Source: Streptosporangium nondiastaticum
GTDB taxonomy: Bacteria > Actinomycetota > Actinomycetes > Streptomycetales > Streptomycetaceae
NCBI RefSeq assembly: GCF_003011965.1
Contig: NZ_PXWG01000022.1
Location: forward strand, 1 to 64,000
Direction of reading: 5' to 3'
Length of the DNA: 64,000 nucleotides
Numbering within the stretch: the stretch's first letter is position 1; each line of letters starts with the position of its first letter. The position numbers and the translations under genes are program-made. The notes beneath the pieces are model-generated. The model made no database searches. It saw nothing but the letters and a program-made list of their open reading frames with translations, and was not told the DNA's origin. Of the stretch, positions 16,217 through 24,591 are shown piece after piece.

Positions 16217-17284
16217 TCAGGGCTCAGTAGTGAGGGCGGGCCAGAGGTTGGCGGCGGTGAGGGGCCGGGCCAGGCGGCGTGCCCAGTGGGTTTCGTCGCC
16301 GTCCTCGTCGCGCCAGGACCACAGGCGGGTGGTGGCGAGGTGGAGCGGGTTGAGCCGGGTGGTGCCGATGGCGCCGTGGAGCTGGTGGGCGATGCGGGCG
16401 ATCTCGGCGGCGGAGGCGGATGCCTGGGTCTTGGCGGCGGCGACGGCGAACCGTGCGGCCGGGACGCCGGTGTCCAGCGGTGCGGCGGCGGCCTGGACGG
16501 CGGCGCGTACCAGGGCGGTCTCTTCGATCAGCCGTGCCTCTTCCTGCTTGACGGCCTGGAAGCGGCTGAGCGGGCGGCCGAACTGGGTGCGGGCGGTGGT
16601 GTGGGCGACCGTCAGTCCGACGCAGCGTTCGGCGGCTCCGGCGATCAGGGCCGATCGGGCCAGGGCCGCGCGGAGCCCGGCTTCCTCCAGCAAGTCCGGA
16701 GGAACCCGCCGGACCTGTGAGGCGGGGATCTCGAGGGCGGCGAGGTGCAGGTCGTCGCGAGGTTCCCCGGCGAGGTTGGCACCGGGGGTGAGGACGGCCT
16801 GGTCCGGGGTGAGGGTGAACAGGACGGGGCCGAAAGGGGCGGTCGCCAGGACGACCACGGCGCCGGCGGCGCGGGCCCAGGGGACGCGGCGCAGAGTGCC
16901 GGTGACCAGCAGGGCGTCGTCGTCGCCCGAGCAGCCGGCCGAGCCGACGCCCGAGGCGGCAGGGTGGGCGTAGCGGATCGTCAGGTCGGGGGCGAGAGCG
17001 TAGCTGAGCGGGCCGTCCGGGATGGGGAGGCGGGCGCGCCGCAGCAACGGGCGGGCGACCAGGGCGGTTTCGGCGAACGGGGCGGGGACGGCGCGGCGAC
17101 CTGCTTCCTGGGCTGCGGCGAGGAGTTCTGCGGTGGAGGCGTCCGGGTGCGGGAGGGCCACGGCATCTGCCGCGGTGGTGTGGGCGACGACGGCGATGGC
17201 GTCGGGGTCGGCGTAGAAGACGGTGGCGTCGTAGGCGTCGGCGCAGATGACAGGGGCGCTGGTGTCGATCGTGTGGGCGTTCAT
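16217..17284 (-). CDS. Acyl-CoA dehydrogenase-family protein (second subunit type)
   Basis: The 355-residue protein has an alpha/beta N-terminal part and a C-terminal four-helix region with V-A-H-T-T-A-R-T-Q-F-G-R-P-L-S-R-F-Q, the flavin-contact motif of acyl-CoA dehydrogenases. Compared with full-length enzymes (about 380-400) it is short and I see no clear catalytic Glu. That is the pattern of the non-catalytic partner in alpha2-beta2 actinobacterial enzymes such as the cholesterol side-chain dehydrogenases. Its ATG shares one base with the stop of the upstream acyl-CoA dehydrogenase gene, so the two are made together. It would oxidise a CoA thioester in the operon's pathway. Confidence 0.8.
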   Translation of the reverse strand: MNAHTIDTSAPVICADAYDATVFYADPDAIAVVAHTTAADAVALPHPDASTAELLAAAQEAGRRAVPAPFAETALVARPLLRRARLPIPDGPLSYALAPDLTIRYAHPAASGVGSAGCSGDDDALLVTGTLRRVPWARAAGAVVVLATAPFGPVLFTLTPDQAVLTPGANLAGEPRDDLHLAALEIPASQVRRVPPDLLEEAGLRAALARSALIAGAAERCVGLTVAHTTARTQFGRPLSRFQAVKQEEARLIEETALVRAAVQAAAAPLDTGVPAARFAVAAAKTQASASAAEIARIAHQLHGAIGTTRLNPLHLATTRLWSWRDEDGDETHWARRLARPLTAANLWPALTTEP

Positions 17285-18456
17285 CAGTGCTGCTCCAGAC
17301 CACGGGTGATGATGCCGCGAAGGATTTCGTTGGTGCCGCCGCGCAGTGTGTATCCGGGGCTGTGCAGCAGGGCGAAGGCGAGGAGTTCGGGGTGACTGCC
17401 GGGGGTGGCGTGCGGGTCGGCCGGGGTCGGCAGGACGCTGCGGACGGTCTCGGTCAGCGTGCCTTCCAGGCGGGTGCCGAGGTCCTTGACCAGGGCGGCC
17501 CGGATGTCGGCCGGGGCTCCGGCGTCCAGTGAGGCGGCCACGCCGAGGGAGAGCCGTCGGATGCTGTGCAGGCGGGCGGTCAGGATGCCGACATGGGTGA
17601 GCTGCTCGGCCGTGACGGAGCGCTGTTCGAGTTCGCGGAGCAGGGAAACCAGCAGGGGAAAGGTGGACAGGTAGCGTTCCGGGCCGCTGCGTTCGAAGGC
17701 GAGCTCGCCGGTGACCTGCTTCCAGCCGTCGCCTCGCCGCCCGAGCAGCATGCTGCCGGGGAGTTCGACTCCTTCGAGGTGGAGGGCGTTGAAGCGGTGC
17801 TCTCCGCTCATCAGCCGGATCGGCTCGATCCGCACGCCCGGGGCGCGCAGGTCGACGATGAACTGGCTGAGGCCGGCGTGCTTGTCCTCGGTCTCGTCGG
17901 TACGGGCCAGCACGATGGCGTAGTCGTTGGCGTGGGCGCCGCCGGTCCACATCTTGGTGCCGGTCAGCCGCCAGCCGCCGGTGGTGGTGCGTTCGGCGCG
18001 GGTGGCGACCGAGGCGAGGTCGGATCCGCTGCCCTTCTCGCTCATGCCGATGGAGAAGAAGCACTGCCCGGCGGCGATCCGGGGCAGGAAGAAGCGGCGC
18101 TGCTCGTCGGTGCCGTGCTCGAGGACGGACGGGCCGGCCTGCCGGTCGGAGACCCAGTGGGCACTGACCGGGGCGCCGGCGGCGAGCAGTTCCTCGATCA
18201 CCACGTAGCGCTCGAGGAAGCCGCGTCCGGCGCCGCCGTACTCGGTGGGCAGGGCCATGCCGACCCAGCCGCGCTCGGCGAGGCGGCGGCTGAAGCCGGG
18301 GTCCCAGCCGGCCAGCCAGGAGTCAGGACGGCCGAGCACGGTGCCGCGGGCGCGCTCCTCGTCGAGGAAGGAACGGACCTCGGTGCGGAGCTGGCTGGCC
18401 GATTGAGGCAGGATGACATCGGGGAATGCGATCGGTGAAGGTGTCGCAGGAGACAT
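17284..18456 (-). CDS. Acyl-CoA dehydrogenase
   Basis: The 390-residue protein is full length for the family. It carries the N-terminal helical domain with W-V-G-M-A-L-P-T-E-Y-G-G-A-G, the beta-domain F-S-I-G-M-S-E-K-G-S-G-S-D-L-A-S and W-R-L-T-G-T-K-M-W-T-G-G-A-H, and the C-terminal L-R-G-G-T-N-E-I-L-R-G. E in L-A-F-E-R-S-G-P-E-R is a candidate catalytic base. FAD-dependent alpha,beta-dehydrogenation of an acyl-CoA is expected. The start at M-S-P-A-T-P is chosen over an upstream ATG because GGAG lies about 11 bases before it. It is the third gene of an operon with two CoA-transferases and a second dehydrogenase. Confidence 0.9.
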   Translation of the reverse strand: MSPATPSPIAFPDVILPQSASQLRTEVRSFLDEERARGTVLGRPDSWLAGWDPGFSRRLAERGWVGMALPTEYGGAGRGFLERYVVIEELLAAGAPVSAHWVSDRQAGPSVLEHGTDEQRRFFLPRIAAGQCFFSIGMSEKGSGSDLASVATRAERTTTGGWRLTGTKMWTGGAHANDYAIVLARTDETEDKHAGLSQFIVDLRAPGVRIEPIRLMSGEHRFNALHLEGVELPGSMLLGRRGDGWKQVTGELAFERSGPERYLSTFPLLVSLLRELEQRSVTAEQLTHVGILTARLHSIRRLSLGVAASLDAGAPADIRAALVKDLGTRLEGTLTETVRSVLPTPADPHATPGSHPELLAFALLHSPGYTLRGGTNEILRGIITRGLEQH

Positions 18457-18517
18457 GGATGATTCGCTCCCGGGTTGGTGAGTCGGTCGGGGCATTTCTT
18501 TTCGCTACGGAGATCGG

Positions 18518-19795
18518 TCAGCCCGTGGGGTTGGGGTGCAGCAGGGAGGGGTCGAAACCGACCTCGCGGAGCACCTCGTCGGTGTGCTGGCCGAGGCCCG
18601 GGCAGGGCCGTAGCTCGGGCTCCCGGTCGGCCGAGTAGCGGACCGGCCGGCCGATCACCCGGTACGGGCCTTCGGTGGGGTGCTCGGCCTCGCGCAGCAG
18701 GCCGCCCTCCTGGGCGTAGGTGCTGGTGGCGGCGGTCTCCAGGTCGAGCACGGGGGCGGCGGCGATTCCCGCCCGGTTGCAGAACTCCTGCCATGCGGCG
18801 CTGGTGTGACGTGGTGTGAGCTCCGCGAGCAGCGGATAGAACGCGTCGGCGTTGCGGGCCCGGTCGGGGCCGGTGGCGAAGCGCGGGTCGTCGGCCAGGT
18901 CGGGGCGGCCGACGAAGGCGGTGAAGTCCCGCCAGTTGCGGTCGCTGTGCGGCAGGATACACATCCAGCCGTCCGCGGTGCGCTGTGCCCGGCGCTGCGG
19001 GCTGAGCGAGCGGGCCGAGCCGAACGCCCCGTCGGTCTCCAGGGCAGCCGCACCCAGGTGCTCGACCAGGTTGAAGGCGAGCATGGTGTCGGCCATGGGG
19101 ACCTCGATGTGCTGGCCGGTGCCGCCGTGTTCCCGGTAGTGCAGCGCGGCGAGCACCGACAGCGCGATCTGCATGCCGCAGACTTTGTCGGCGAGGACGG
19201 TGGGGACGTAGTGGGGCCGGCCGGAGACCTCGTGGTTGAGCCAGACCAGGCCGCTGGCCGCCTGGATGACGTCGTCGTAGGCGGCGTGGGTGCCGTAGCG
19301 GCTGTCGCTGCGGAATCCCTGGGCGTTGGCGTAGATCAGGCCGGGGTTGACGGACGCGACGTCGTCGTAGCCGAGGCGGAGCTTCTCCAGGGCCTGAGGG
19401 CGCAGGTTGGTGATGAAGACGTCGGCGGTGCGCAGCAGGGCGAGCAGGGCATCGCGGCCGTGCGGGGCCTTGAGGTCGATGACGGCGCTGCGCTTGTTGC
19501 GGTTGAGGTTGAGTGCCGTGCCCCCCATGCCGGGGTGGCGCCGCGGCGGGTAGTGGCGCGTCATGTCGCCCGCGGGCGGCTCGACCTTGATCACATCCGC
19601 GCCGAGGTCGCCGAGTTGCTGGGCGGCGTACGGGGCCATGATCACGCCGGCCAGCTCGACGACGCGAACTCCGGCGAGGAGTCCTCGGCCGGACGGGTCT
19701 GACGGACCGGACGGGTCTGACGGACCGCTTGGCTTCTCGGCCGTCTTCCGGCTCTCGGCCGTCTTCCGGTTCTCGGCCGTCTTCCGGTGGGACAT
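18518..19795 (-). CDS. CaiB/BaiF-type (class III) CoA-transferase with repeat-containing N-terminus
   Basis: From the ATG at 19795 (AGGAGG upstream) the 425-residue protein starts with about 35 residues of low complexity made of K-T-A-E-x-R and P-S-G-P-S-D units, encoded by tandem DNA repeats. The typical opening follows: V-R-V-V-E-L-A-G-V-I-M-A-P-Y-A-A, then L-G-A-D-V-I-K-V-E-P-P and N-R-N-K-R-S-A-V-I-D-L-K. A-D-K-V-C-G-M carries the likely catalytic Asp. Class III enzymes move CoA between carboxylic acids through an aspartyl-CoA intermediate. The neighbours suggest it activates the acid later oxidised by the acyl-CoA dehydrogenases. The N-terminal repeat is not part of the fold. Confidence 0.88.
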   Translation of the reverse strand: MSHRKTAENRKTAESRKTAEKPSGPSDPSGPSDPSGRGLLAGVRVVELAGVIMAPYAAQQLGDLGADVIKVEPPAGDMTRHYPPRRHPGMGGTALNLNRNKRSAVIDLKAPHGRDALLALLRTADVFITNLRPQALEKLRLGYDDVASVNPGLIYANAQGFRSDSRYGTHAAYDDVIQAASGLVWLNHEVSGRPHYVPTVLADKVCGMQIALSVLAALHYREHGGTGQHIEVPMADTMLAFNLVEHLGAAALETDGAFGSARSLSPQRRAQRTADGWMCILPHSDRNWRDFTAFVGRPDLADDPRFATGPDRARNADAFYPLLAELTPRHTSAAWQEFCNRAGIAAAPVLDLETAATSTYAQEGGLLREAEHPTEGPYRVIGRPVRYSADREPELRPCPGLGQHTDEVLREVGFDPSLLHPNPTG

Positions 19796-20014
19796 CTTGC
19801 GGTGCCTCCTGGGGTATCTGGTGGGGCGGACGAACGGTGGGGTGGGCAAGCAGTGGGGCGGTACGGGCAGCGGGGCGGTACGGGCATCGGCCGGGCGCTT
19901 GGTGCTGTTGCCGGGGCGGCGGCTCACTGGCCAGGTGAAGAACGGCGGTGGTGAGGCGGAGTCCGGGCCGGAAGACGGTTGCGGTGGTGCCCGATGTGAG
20001 TCGAGGGACGTGGC

Positions 20015-21460
20015 CTAGCGCCACTGGAGCGCGGCGGACCCGAGCGGGGAACGCCGGCCGGGCTGGGGAACGGTGCGCCCGCTGTACGCGAACGGTGTCG
20101 CCGGTTCGGTGAGCGGGCCGAAGTCGGTCCGGGTGGTCGACAGCGCGGCGAACGGTGCGCGTCCGGGCCGGGGCAGGCCGAGGACGTCCTCCCGCGCCAG
20201 CAGCCCGAGTTCCTGCACCCAGTGACACACCCCTGCCAAGGTCACGCGGATCCGCCATGAGCCGCCCTCCGCCGCGCGTCGGCGCAGGACCGTGGCCACG
20301 GCGGCGGCCCCGAGGTAGGCGGCGAGGTAGTCATTGAGGAGGTACGTCGGCGGCAGCGACGGCCGGTCCGTCCACTCCTCGACGGCAAATCCGGTTGCCG
20401 AGCAGGCGAGTTGGTCGAATCCACCGCGTTCGCCCCAGGGGCCGTCGGCGCCCCAGGCGTGGTATTCGAGGGTGATGAGTCCGGGGCGGCGCCGGACGAG
20501 TTCCTCGGTCGACGCCCCGTGCCGGGCGAGTCCCCGGTAGGCGTGCACGAAGACGTCCGCTTCCCGGAGCGCGTCATGGAAGGCCGCGCGGTCGTGAGCG
20601 TCACGCAGGTCGCAGTAGGCGTTGCGCTTGCCGCCGCCGGTCATCGCGATCATCGGGATCGGGTCGGGGCGGTCGGGGCGCGTCAGGTGCAGCACGTCGG
20701 CGCCGAACTGGGCGAGGAGCCGCGCCGCGACGGGACCTGCGATGACATGGGTGAGATCGAGCACCCGTACGCCCGTGAGCGCCTCATCCGCCTCACCGAT
20801 CGGCTCCAGGGGCCGGGCCGGACCGTCACCGACGCGTTCGATCTCGACGACAGGGCGCTGCGCGAGATACCGCCCTGCGGGGTGGGCGAGCCACTCGTCC
20901 CGGCTGCGGACCGCGCAGGCGACGCCGCCCCGCGCGCAGATGGCCTCCTCCAGCGTGAACGCGTCCCAGTCGGCGGTGGCCCGCGCGATCCCCACCTTGT
21001 CGGATCCGCACCTCAGCACGGAGTGGACCGCGTCCCGCAGGTGGGGATAAGTGGTGATGATGAAGATCCACCGGCCGTCGCGCGCCCGGTAGAAGTCGTT
21101 GTTGCCGAGCAGCGCCGGATCGTCCAGCAAGACGCCGATCGGTCGCCCCGACAGCGTCGTGTGATGCGTCGCCATGAGCTGGTCGATCGCAGCGCCGGCT
21201 TGCACCTCCACCCTCTGGTGCCGGTGACCGCGCTGTTCGCCGAGCATCGCCGTCTGCCGTCCGAAGACACCGATCGCGGCGGACATGGCATCGGCGAGGC
21301 GGTGCACCGAGGGCACCAGGGGATCGGCTCCGACGACGGTGATGTCCTCGGCGCCCCGGGACGGATCGGCGTCGCCGAGGGTGTGCAGCAGCCGGGAGAT
21401 GATCTCGCCGGAGGGTGCCGGCGGCGCCGGCTCGCTCGTGGTCAGCGTGTTCGAAGTCAT
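20015..21460 (-). CDS. CaiB/BaiF-type CoA-transferase, long form
   Basis: The 481-residue protein has the CaiB/BaiF opening motif (G-V-R-V-L-D-L-T-H-V-I-A-G-P-V-A-A-R-L-L, then Q-F-G-A-D-V-L) only at about residue 230. The first 220 residues contain a segment normally found in the C-terminal half of the family (N-D-F-Y-R-A-R-D-G-R-W-I-F). The protein therefore looks like two half-units in unusual order. L-L-N-D-Y carries the probable catalytic Asp. It is the first enzyme gene after the IclR regulator and the 22-bp palindrome. Two different class III transferases in one operon suggest either a heteromer or two CoA transfer steps. Confidence 0.8.
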   Translation of the reverse strand: MTSNTLTTSEPAPPAPSGEIISRLLHTLGDADPSRGAEDITVVGADPLVPSVHRLADAMSAAIGVFGRQTAMLGEQRGHRHQRVEVQAGAAIDQLMATHHTTLSGRPIGVLLDDPALLGNNDFYRARDGRWIFIITTYPHLRDAVHSVLRCGSDKVGIARATADWDAFTLEEAICARGGVACAVRSRDEWLAHPAGRYLAQRPVVEIERVGDGPARPLEPIGEADEALTGVRVLDLTHVIAGPVAARLLAQFGADVLHLTRPDRPDPIPMIAMTGGGKRNAYCDLRDAHDRAAFHDALREADVFVHAYRGLARHGASTEELVRRRPGLITLEYHAWGADGPWGERGGFDQLACSATGFAVEEWTDRPSLPPTYLLNDYLAAYLGAAAVATVLRRRAAEGGSWRIRVTLAGVCHWVQELGLLAREDVLGLPRPGRAPFAALSTTRTDFGPLTEPATPFAYSGRTVPQPGRRSPLGSAALQWR

Positions 21461-21497
21461 GCCCGGATGTTCGTTCCCGCCACTGCACGAGCGCCCG

Positions 21498-21519
21498 GAT
21501 TCACGGATATCCGTGAATC
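21498..21519. promoter_or_regulatory. Perfect 22-bp palindrome between iclR-type gene and CoA-transferase operon
   Basis: GATTCACGGAT is followed directly by its exact reverse complement. The site lies 38-59 bp upstream of the first CoA-transferase start, where an operator overlapping the promoter would be expected. It is the likely binding site of the adjacent IclR-family protein. Confidence 0.75.
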
Positions 21520-21529
21520 GATGCGGACG

Positions 21530-22267
21530 TCACGTCCGGCTCTCCTGGAGGTGCGCGAGCAGCCGGGCCGCCGCCCGGTCCAGGCGCAACCGCTCCGAGC
21601 GGCCACGACGCCGGTGTATGAGAGCGAGGGCTCCCGTGATGACGGGGCCGTCGGTGACGGGGATCGCGAGTGCGCTGACCTCAGGGTCGGCCAGACCCTC
21701 GCTGCGGCTGATCCGCGACGCGCGGATCGCCGGAAGAGCGGATCGGAACTCGGCGACCCCTTCGGGGTCGTCGCGGGCCAGCTCGTCGAGCAGCCCACGG
21801 CGCTCCGCCTCGTCGGTGAAGGCCAGCAGCAGACGGCCCGCGGCGGTACGCAGCAGCGGCCGGGCCACATGCCGGTCGGCGAGCGGCACGAGGCGGGGAA
21901 CCTCGTCCTCGCCGCCACGCGCGACGTACACGGCGTCAAGCCCGACCCTCACCGTGAGCAGCACCGGCGCACCCGCGACACGGCTCAGTTCGCTGAGCTC
22001 GGCCTGACTGATCCGCGGGACGACCCGGCCGGCGATGAGGTTGAGGACGTGCGGGGCGGGCCCGAGCCTGAAGCGCCGGTTCTGTTCCAGCAGAAAGCCG
22101 GTCGCGACGAGGCCGTTGACCAGATCCTGCACAGAACTCGCCGGCGCCCCGACCGTCCGCGCCAACTCGGCCACGGTCACCCCGCCCGGCGCCCGCGCGG
22201 CGGCCTCCAGGATCCACACGACCCGGTCCACCGTACGGTGACGCCGCCGTCGACCGTGCTCGCTCAT
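21530..22267 (-). CDS. IclR-family transcriptional regulator
   Basis: The 245-residue protein is of standard length. Residues 13-65 form the winged helix (V-D-R-V-V-W-I-L-E-A, then V-A-E-L-A-R-T-V-G-A-P-A-S-S-V-Q-D-L-V). Residues 85-240 are the effector domain, with R-L-L-L-A-F-T-D-E and P-V-T-D-G-P-V-I-T-G-A-L-A-L. IclR proteins bind pathway metabolites and control catabolic operons. Here the gene precedes the CoA-transferase/acyl-CoA dehydrogenase genes on the same strand, separated by 69 bp that hold the palindrome. No binding site is obvious upstream of the regulator itself. Confidence 0.9.
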   Translation of the reverse strand: MSEHGRRRRHRTVDRVVWILEAAARAPGGVTVAELARTVGAPASSVQDLVNGLVATGFLLEQNRRFRLGPAPHVLNLIAGRVVPRISQAELSELSRVAGAPVLLTVRVGLDAVYVARGGEDEVPRLVPLADRHVARPLLRTAAGRLLLAFTDEAERRGLLDELARDDPEGVAEFRSALPAIRASRISRSEGLADPEVSALAIPVTDGPVITGALALIHRRRGRSERLRLDRAAARLLAHLQESRT

Positions 22268-22429
22268 CCCGCCCCACCTTGTCCTTTTGTCCTTCTCATG
22301 CATCGCCGACCGCTCGCGCCGACACGGCCCGCCGATCCTTTCCCGCACCACCCCGACGAGCAAGTCGGCCCCGGTCTTGCCGACGCCACCGGCCCCGCTG
22401 ATGCCGATCGGCCATCCCGGCGGCTTGCG

Positions 22430-22780
22430 CGGAAGAAACCGTGGCTGGTGGCCCAGGCCCGGCACTCCGGGGCGTACGGCTTCGCGGCGACCGTCATCGA
22501 CCACCCCGGGCACGGTGACCGGCGGCAGGTGGCCAACGGGAACTTGTGGAAACTGTCCAAGGGGGCGGCGGCCCGGCGGGACCTGCCGGAATGGTACGGG
22601 CCGTGGAAAACGGTCTACGAACGTTCCGACGATCGGTCGGCGAACGGTACCTGGGCCGGTCCACCTGGCCTGCGACGGACACAGCCGGCCGCCGGCCTTC
22701 ACCGTCACCAGTGGGAACGTCAACGACTGCAGCCGGGCCGGCGCCGAGCTCTGGCCACTGCTGGCGCACAGACCCGCTGT
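22430..22780 (+). pseudogene. IS5-family transposase remnant fused to a hydrolase fragment
   Basis: The first part reads Q-A-R-H-S-G-A-Y-G-F-A-A-T-V-I-D-H-P-G-H-G-D-R, the beta-strand/loop of an alpha/beta hydrolase. It runs straight into L-W-K-L-S-K-G-A-A-A-R-R-D-L-P and Y-G-P-W-K-T-V-Y-E-R, the N-terminal region of IS5-type transposases. In another frame, H-L-A-C-D-G-H-S-R-P follows from the catalytic core. An IS scrap has therefore landed in, or recombined with, a hydrolase gene. Nothing here can be functional. Confidence 0.6.
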
Positions 22781-23071
22781 CGTCAGGCCCGTCGCCACCG
22801 CGCAGGGCGGCTTTTGGTGTGGCATCGGGGCGTCAGCTCTTCACTGCGCGGCGTTTATTGAACCACTCGCGTTGTCCGGTGACGGAGGACAGGATCCCGT
22901 AGTCCTCTTGGGTCACCTCATGGAAGGTATCGACCATGAAGGGCCTTCCCTCCGGAGGCCATCGGTAGGCGCGCAGCCCACCGCCCATGTCCAGCGCCAT
23001 ACCGCTGGGGTAGACGTCCTGGCGGGCCCCTTCGACGGCCGGTAGCTCCTTGAGCAAGTAAAGGTCCGTAT

Positions 23072-23090
23072 GAGCTCGTAACAGGATCTT
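23072..23090 (+). repeat. Left terminal inverted repeat of the IS5-like element
   Basis: Nineteen bases identical to the reverse complement of 24573-24591; TAT precedes it at 23069-23071. Confidence 0.85.
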
Positions 23091-23165
23091 CTAGGTTGGC
23101 CCAGGGTGAATCGGTCGGGAGAGATCTTCGAATGGTGCAAGCTGACGAAGCGATCTTCCGGGCTG

Positions 23166-23555
23166 CTACTCGCTCGGTCGCTTTCCGTAATAGCGGCTGA
23201 CTGTCCGGGCCAGCTTCCGCTGGATTACGCGCAGCATCCTGATCGTCGCCTCGTCATCGCGCCCCGTGGTCGTTGACCATTCGACGCCCGAACCAGCGAG
23301 GTCGCTGACGAAGACGATCTCCGTAGCCAGAAGTGTCCGCGCCCAGTCCGCTGCGTTGAGGGGGGCGTCTTCGCGGAGCGCGTTCCGGAGCCTACGGCCC
23401 TGGTCGAGTAGGTCCTGTGCGCCGCCGAACCCCATGCCGACCGCGAGTTGATCGCTGCAGTGCGCGGGTCCGCCCCATTCCAGGAGTGCACGAGTCAGCA
23501 GTTCGACCTCGTCCTGGGTCAGCAGCTCGCTCGCTCTCACCATGCCGTGCGACAC
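23166..23555 (-). CDS. Hypothetical protein carried inside the IS5-like element
   Basis: A GTG at 23555 preceded by GGGGAAGGA opens a 129-residue frame; a longer ATG start at 23573 has no ribosome binding site. The protein is soluble and mixed helical, with L-T-Q-D-E-V-E-L-L-T-R-A-L-L, then W-A-R-T-L-L-A-T-E-I-V-F-V-S-D-L-A-G-S-G-V and a basic end R-Y-Y-G-K-R-P-S-E. It is in good codon order, unlike the frameshifted transposase beside it. It is either a passenger gene or a chromosomal gene trapped between ends of two copies. Function unknown. Confidence 0.55.
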   Translation of the reverse strand: MSHGMVRASELLTQDEVELLTRALLEWGGPAHCSDQLAVGMGFGGAQDLLDQGRRLRNALREDAPLNAADWARTLLATEIVFVSDLAGSGVEWSTTTGRDDEATIRMLRVIQRKLARTVSRYYGKRPSE

Positions 23556-23706
23556 AGGTGCATCCTTCCCCATAGTCCGCCGATGTGGTCGGGCCCGGTG
23601 CCGCCCAGACGGACGCCACGGACGCCACGGTCCACCGGATCCGGGATGGCATTTGCCGTCGCATCCGGTCTGGTCCGGTCTGGATTTTCACTCAGCCCTC
23701 AGGTGG

Positions 23707-24517
23707 TCACGCTACCTGTCTCTTGAACCGGCGCCAGCAGATGATGCTGCAGGCCGGCGAGACGAAGGCGTCGTGGAGTGCGAGTCGTCGTTCCCAGCGG
23801 ACGGCGAGGCGTTTGGACTGGTGGAGTAGTGCGAAGGTCTGCTCGACGACGAATCGGAGCTTGCCCAGGCCCTTGATGTTCGGGGATCCCTTGTGGGAGA
23901 TCACCGGCAGGATCCCGGCGGCGACGCGGTTCACGCCGCACAGTCTTCGAGTCGTACGCCTTGTCGCCCAGAACACACTCGGGCCGCCGTCGCGGTCAGC
24001 CGGGTCGCCCGGCGACGGGCGCGATGCCGTCGGCCAAGGGGAGCGCCTGAGTGATGTCGTTGAGGTTGGCGGCGGTCGTGATGCCGTGGAGCGGGGGACC
24101 GCGTCCGTCGCAGATCAGGTGGTGTTTGCTGCCCGTCCTCCGCCGGTCGACCGGTGACGGACCGGTTGCGGCTCCCCCTTTTTCGCGCGCACGTGGGAGC
24201 CGTCCACGCACGCGCGAGTCCGGTCGAGTGCGCCGGCCGCGTTGAGCGCGGCGAGCAGGAGACGGTGCAACTGCTCGAAGGCCCCCTGCCTTCTGCCAGC
24301 GGTCCAGGCGCCGCCAACAGGTCTGACCGGATCCGAATCCCAGCTCCAAGGGCAGCAGTTGCCAGGCAATGTCTTGATGCGGGACATAGAGAATGCCCTG
24401 CAGACACAGCCGATCCGGAACCGGTCTCGGCCCAGGTGAACGCTCCGGCCACGGCGACAGCAACGGTTCGATCAGCACCCACAAGCCATCGTCCACGATC
24501 CACGGCCGAGTCGTCAC
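23707..24517 (-). pseudogene. IS5-family transposase, multiple frameshifts
   Basis: The N-terminal region reads V-D-D-G-L-W-V-L-I-E-P-L-L. Switching frame near 24290 gives A-C-V-D-G-S-H-V-R-A-K-K-G, with the first catalytic Asp. Another switch gives S-K-H-H-L-I-C-D-G-R-G. A further frame gives G-D-K-A-Y-D-S with the second Asp, and the last gives V-V-E-Q-T-F-A-L-L-H-Q with the Glu. All DDE elements are thus present but spread over at least three frames. A single programmed frameshift is normal in some IS5 groups; this many means decay. Confidence 0.8.
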
Positions 24518-24572
24518 ACACCACGAACGGTCGAATCCTCAGAGCGGTCACGCCCGGCCAGGGCACTTCGGC

Positions 24573-24591
24573 AAGATCCTGTTACGAGCTC
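24573..24591 (-). repeat. Right terminal inverted repeat of the IS5-like element
   Basis: Exact reverse complement of 23072-23090; TAT follows it at 24592-24594. Confidence 0.85.

Larger units (their letters stand above)
23072..24591. mobile_element. IS5-like insertion element, 1520 bp, with passenger gene
   Basis: Perfect 19-bp terminal inverted repeats (23072-23090 and 24573-24591) begin GAGCTCGTAACAGG and are flanked by a TAT direct repeat on both sides. Inside are a minus-strand transposase with several frameshifts and, next to the left end, an intact unrelated gene. IS5 groups duplicate 2-4 or more bases, so a 3-bp duplication fits. The transposase decay means it cannot move by itself. 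Confidence 0.85.

Noticed and set aside
20411-22861. An 816-codon plus-strand frame opposite the CoA-transferase and IclR genes
   Set aside because: Antisense shadow. Only its last part (22430-22780), beyond the IclR gene, contains real protein remnants, listed separately.
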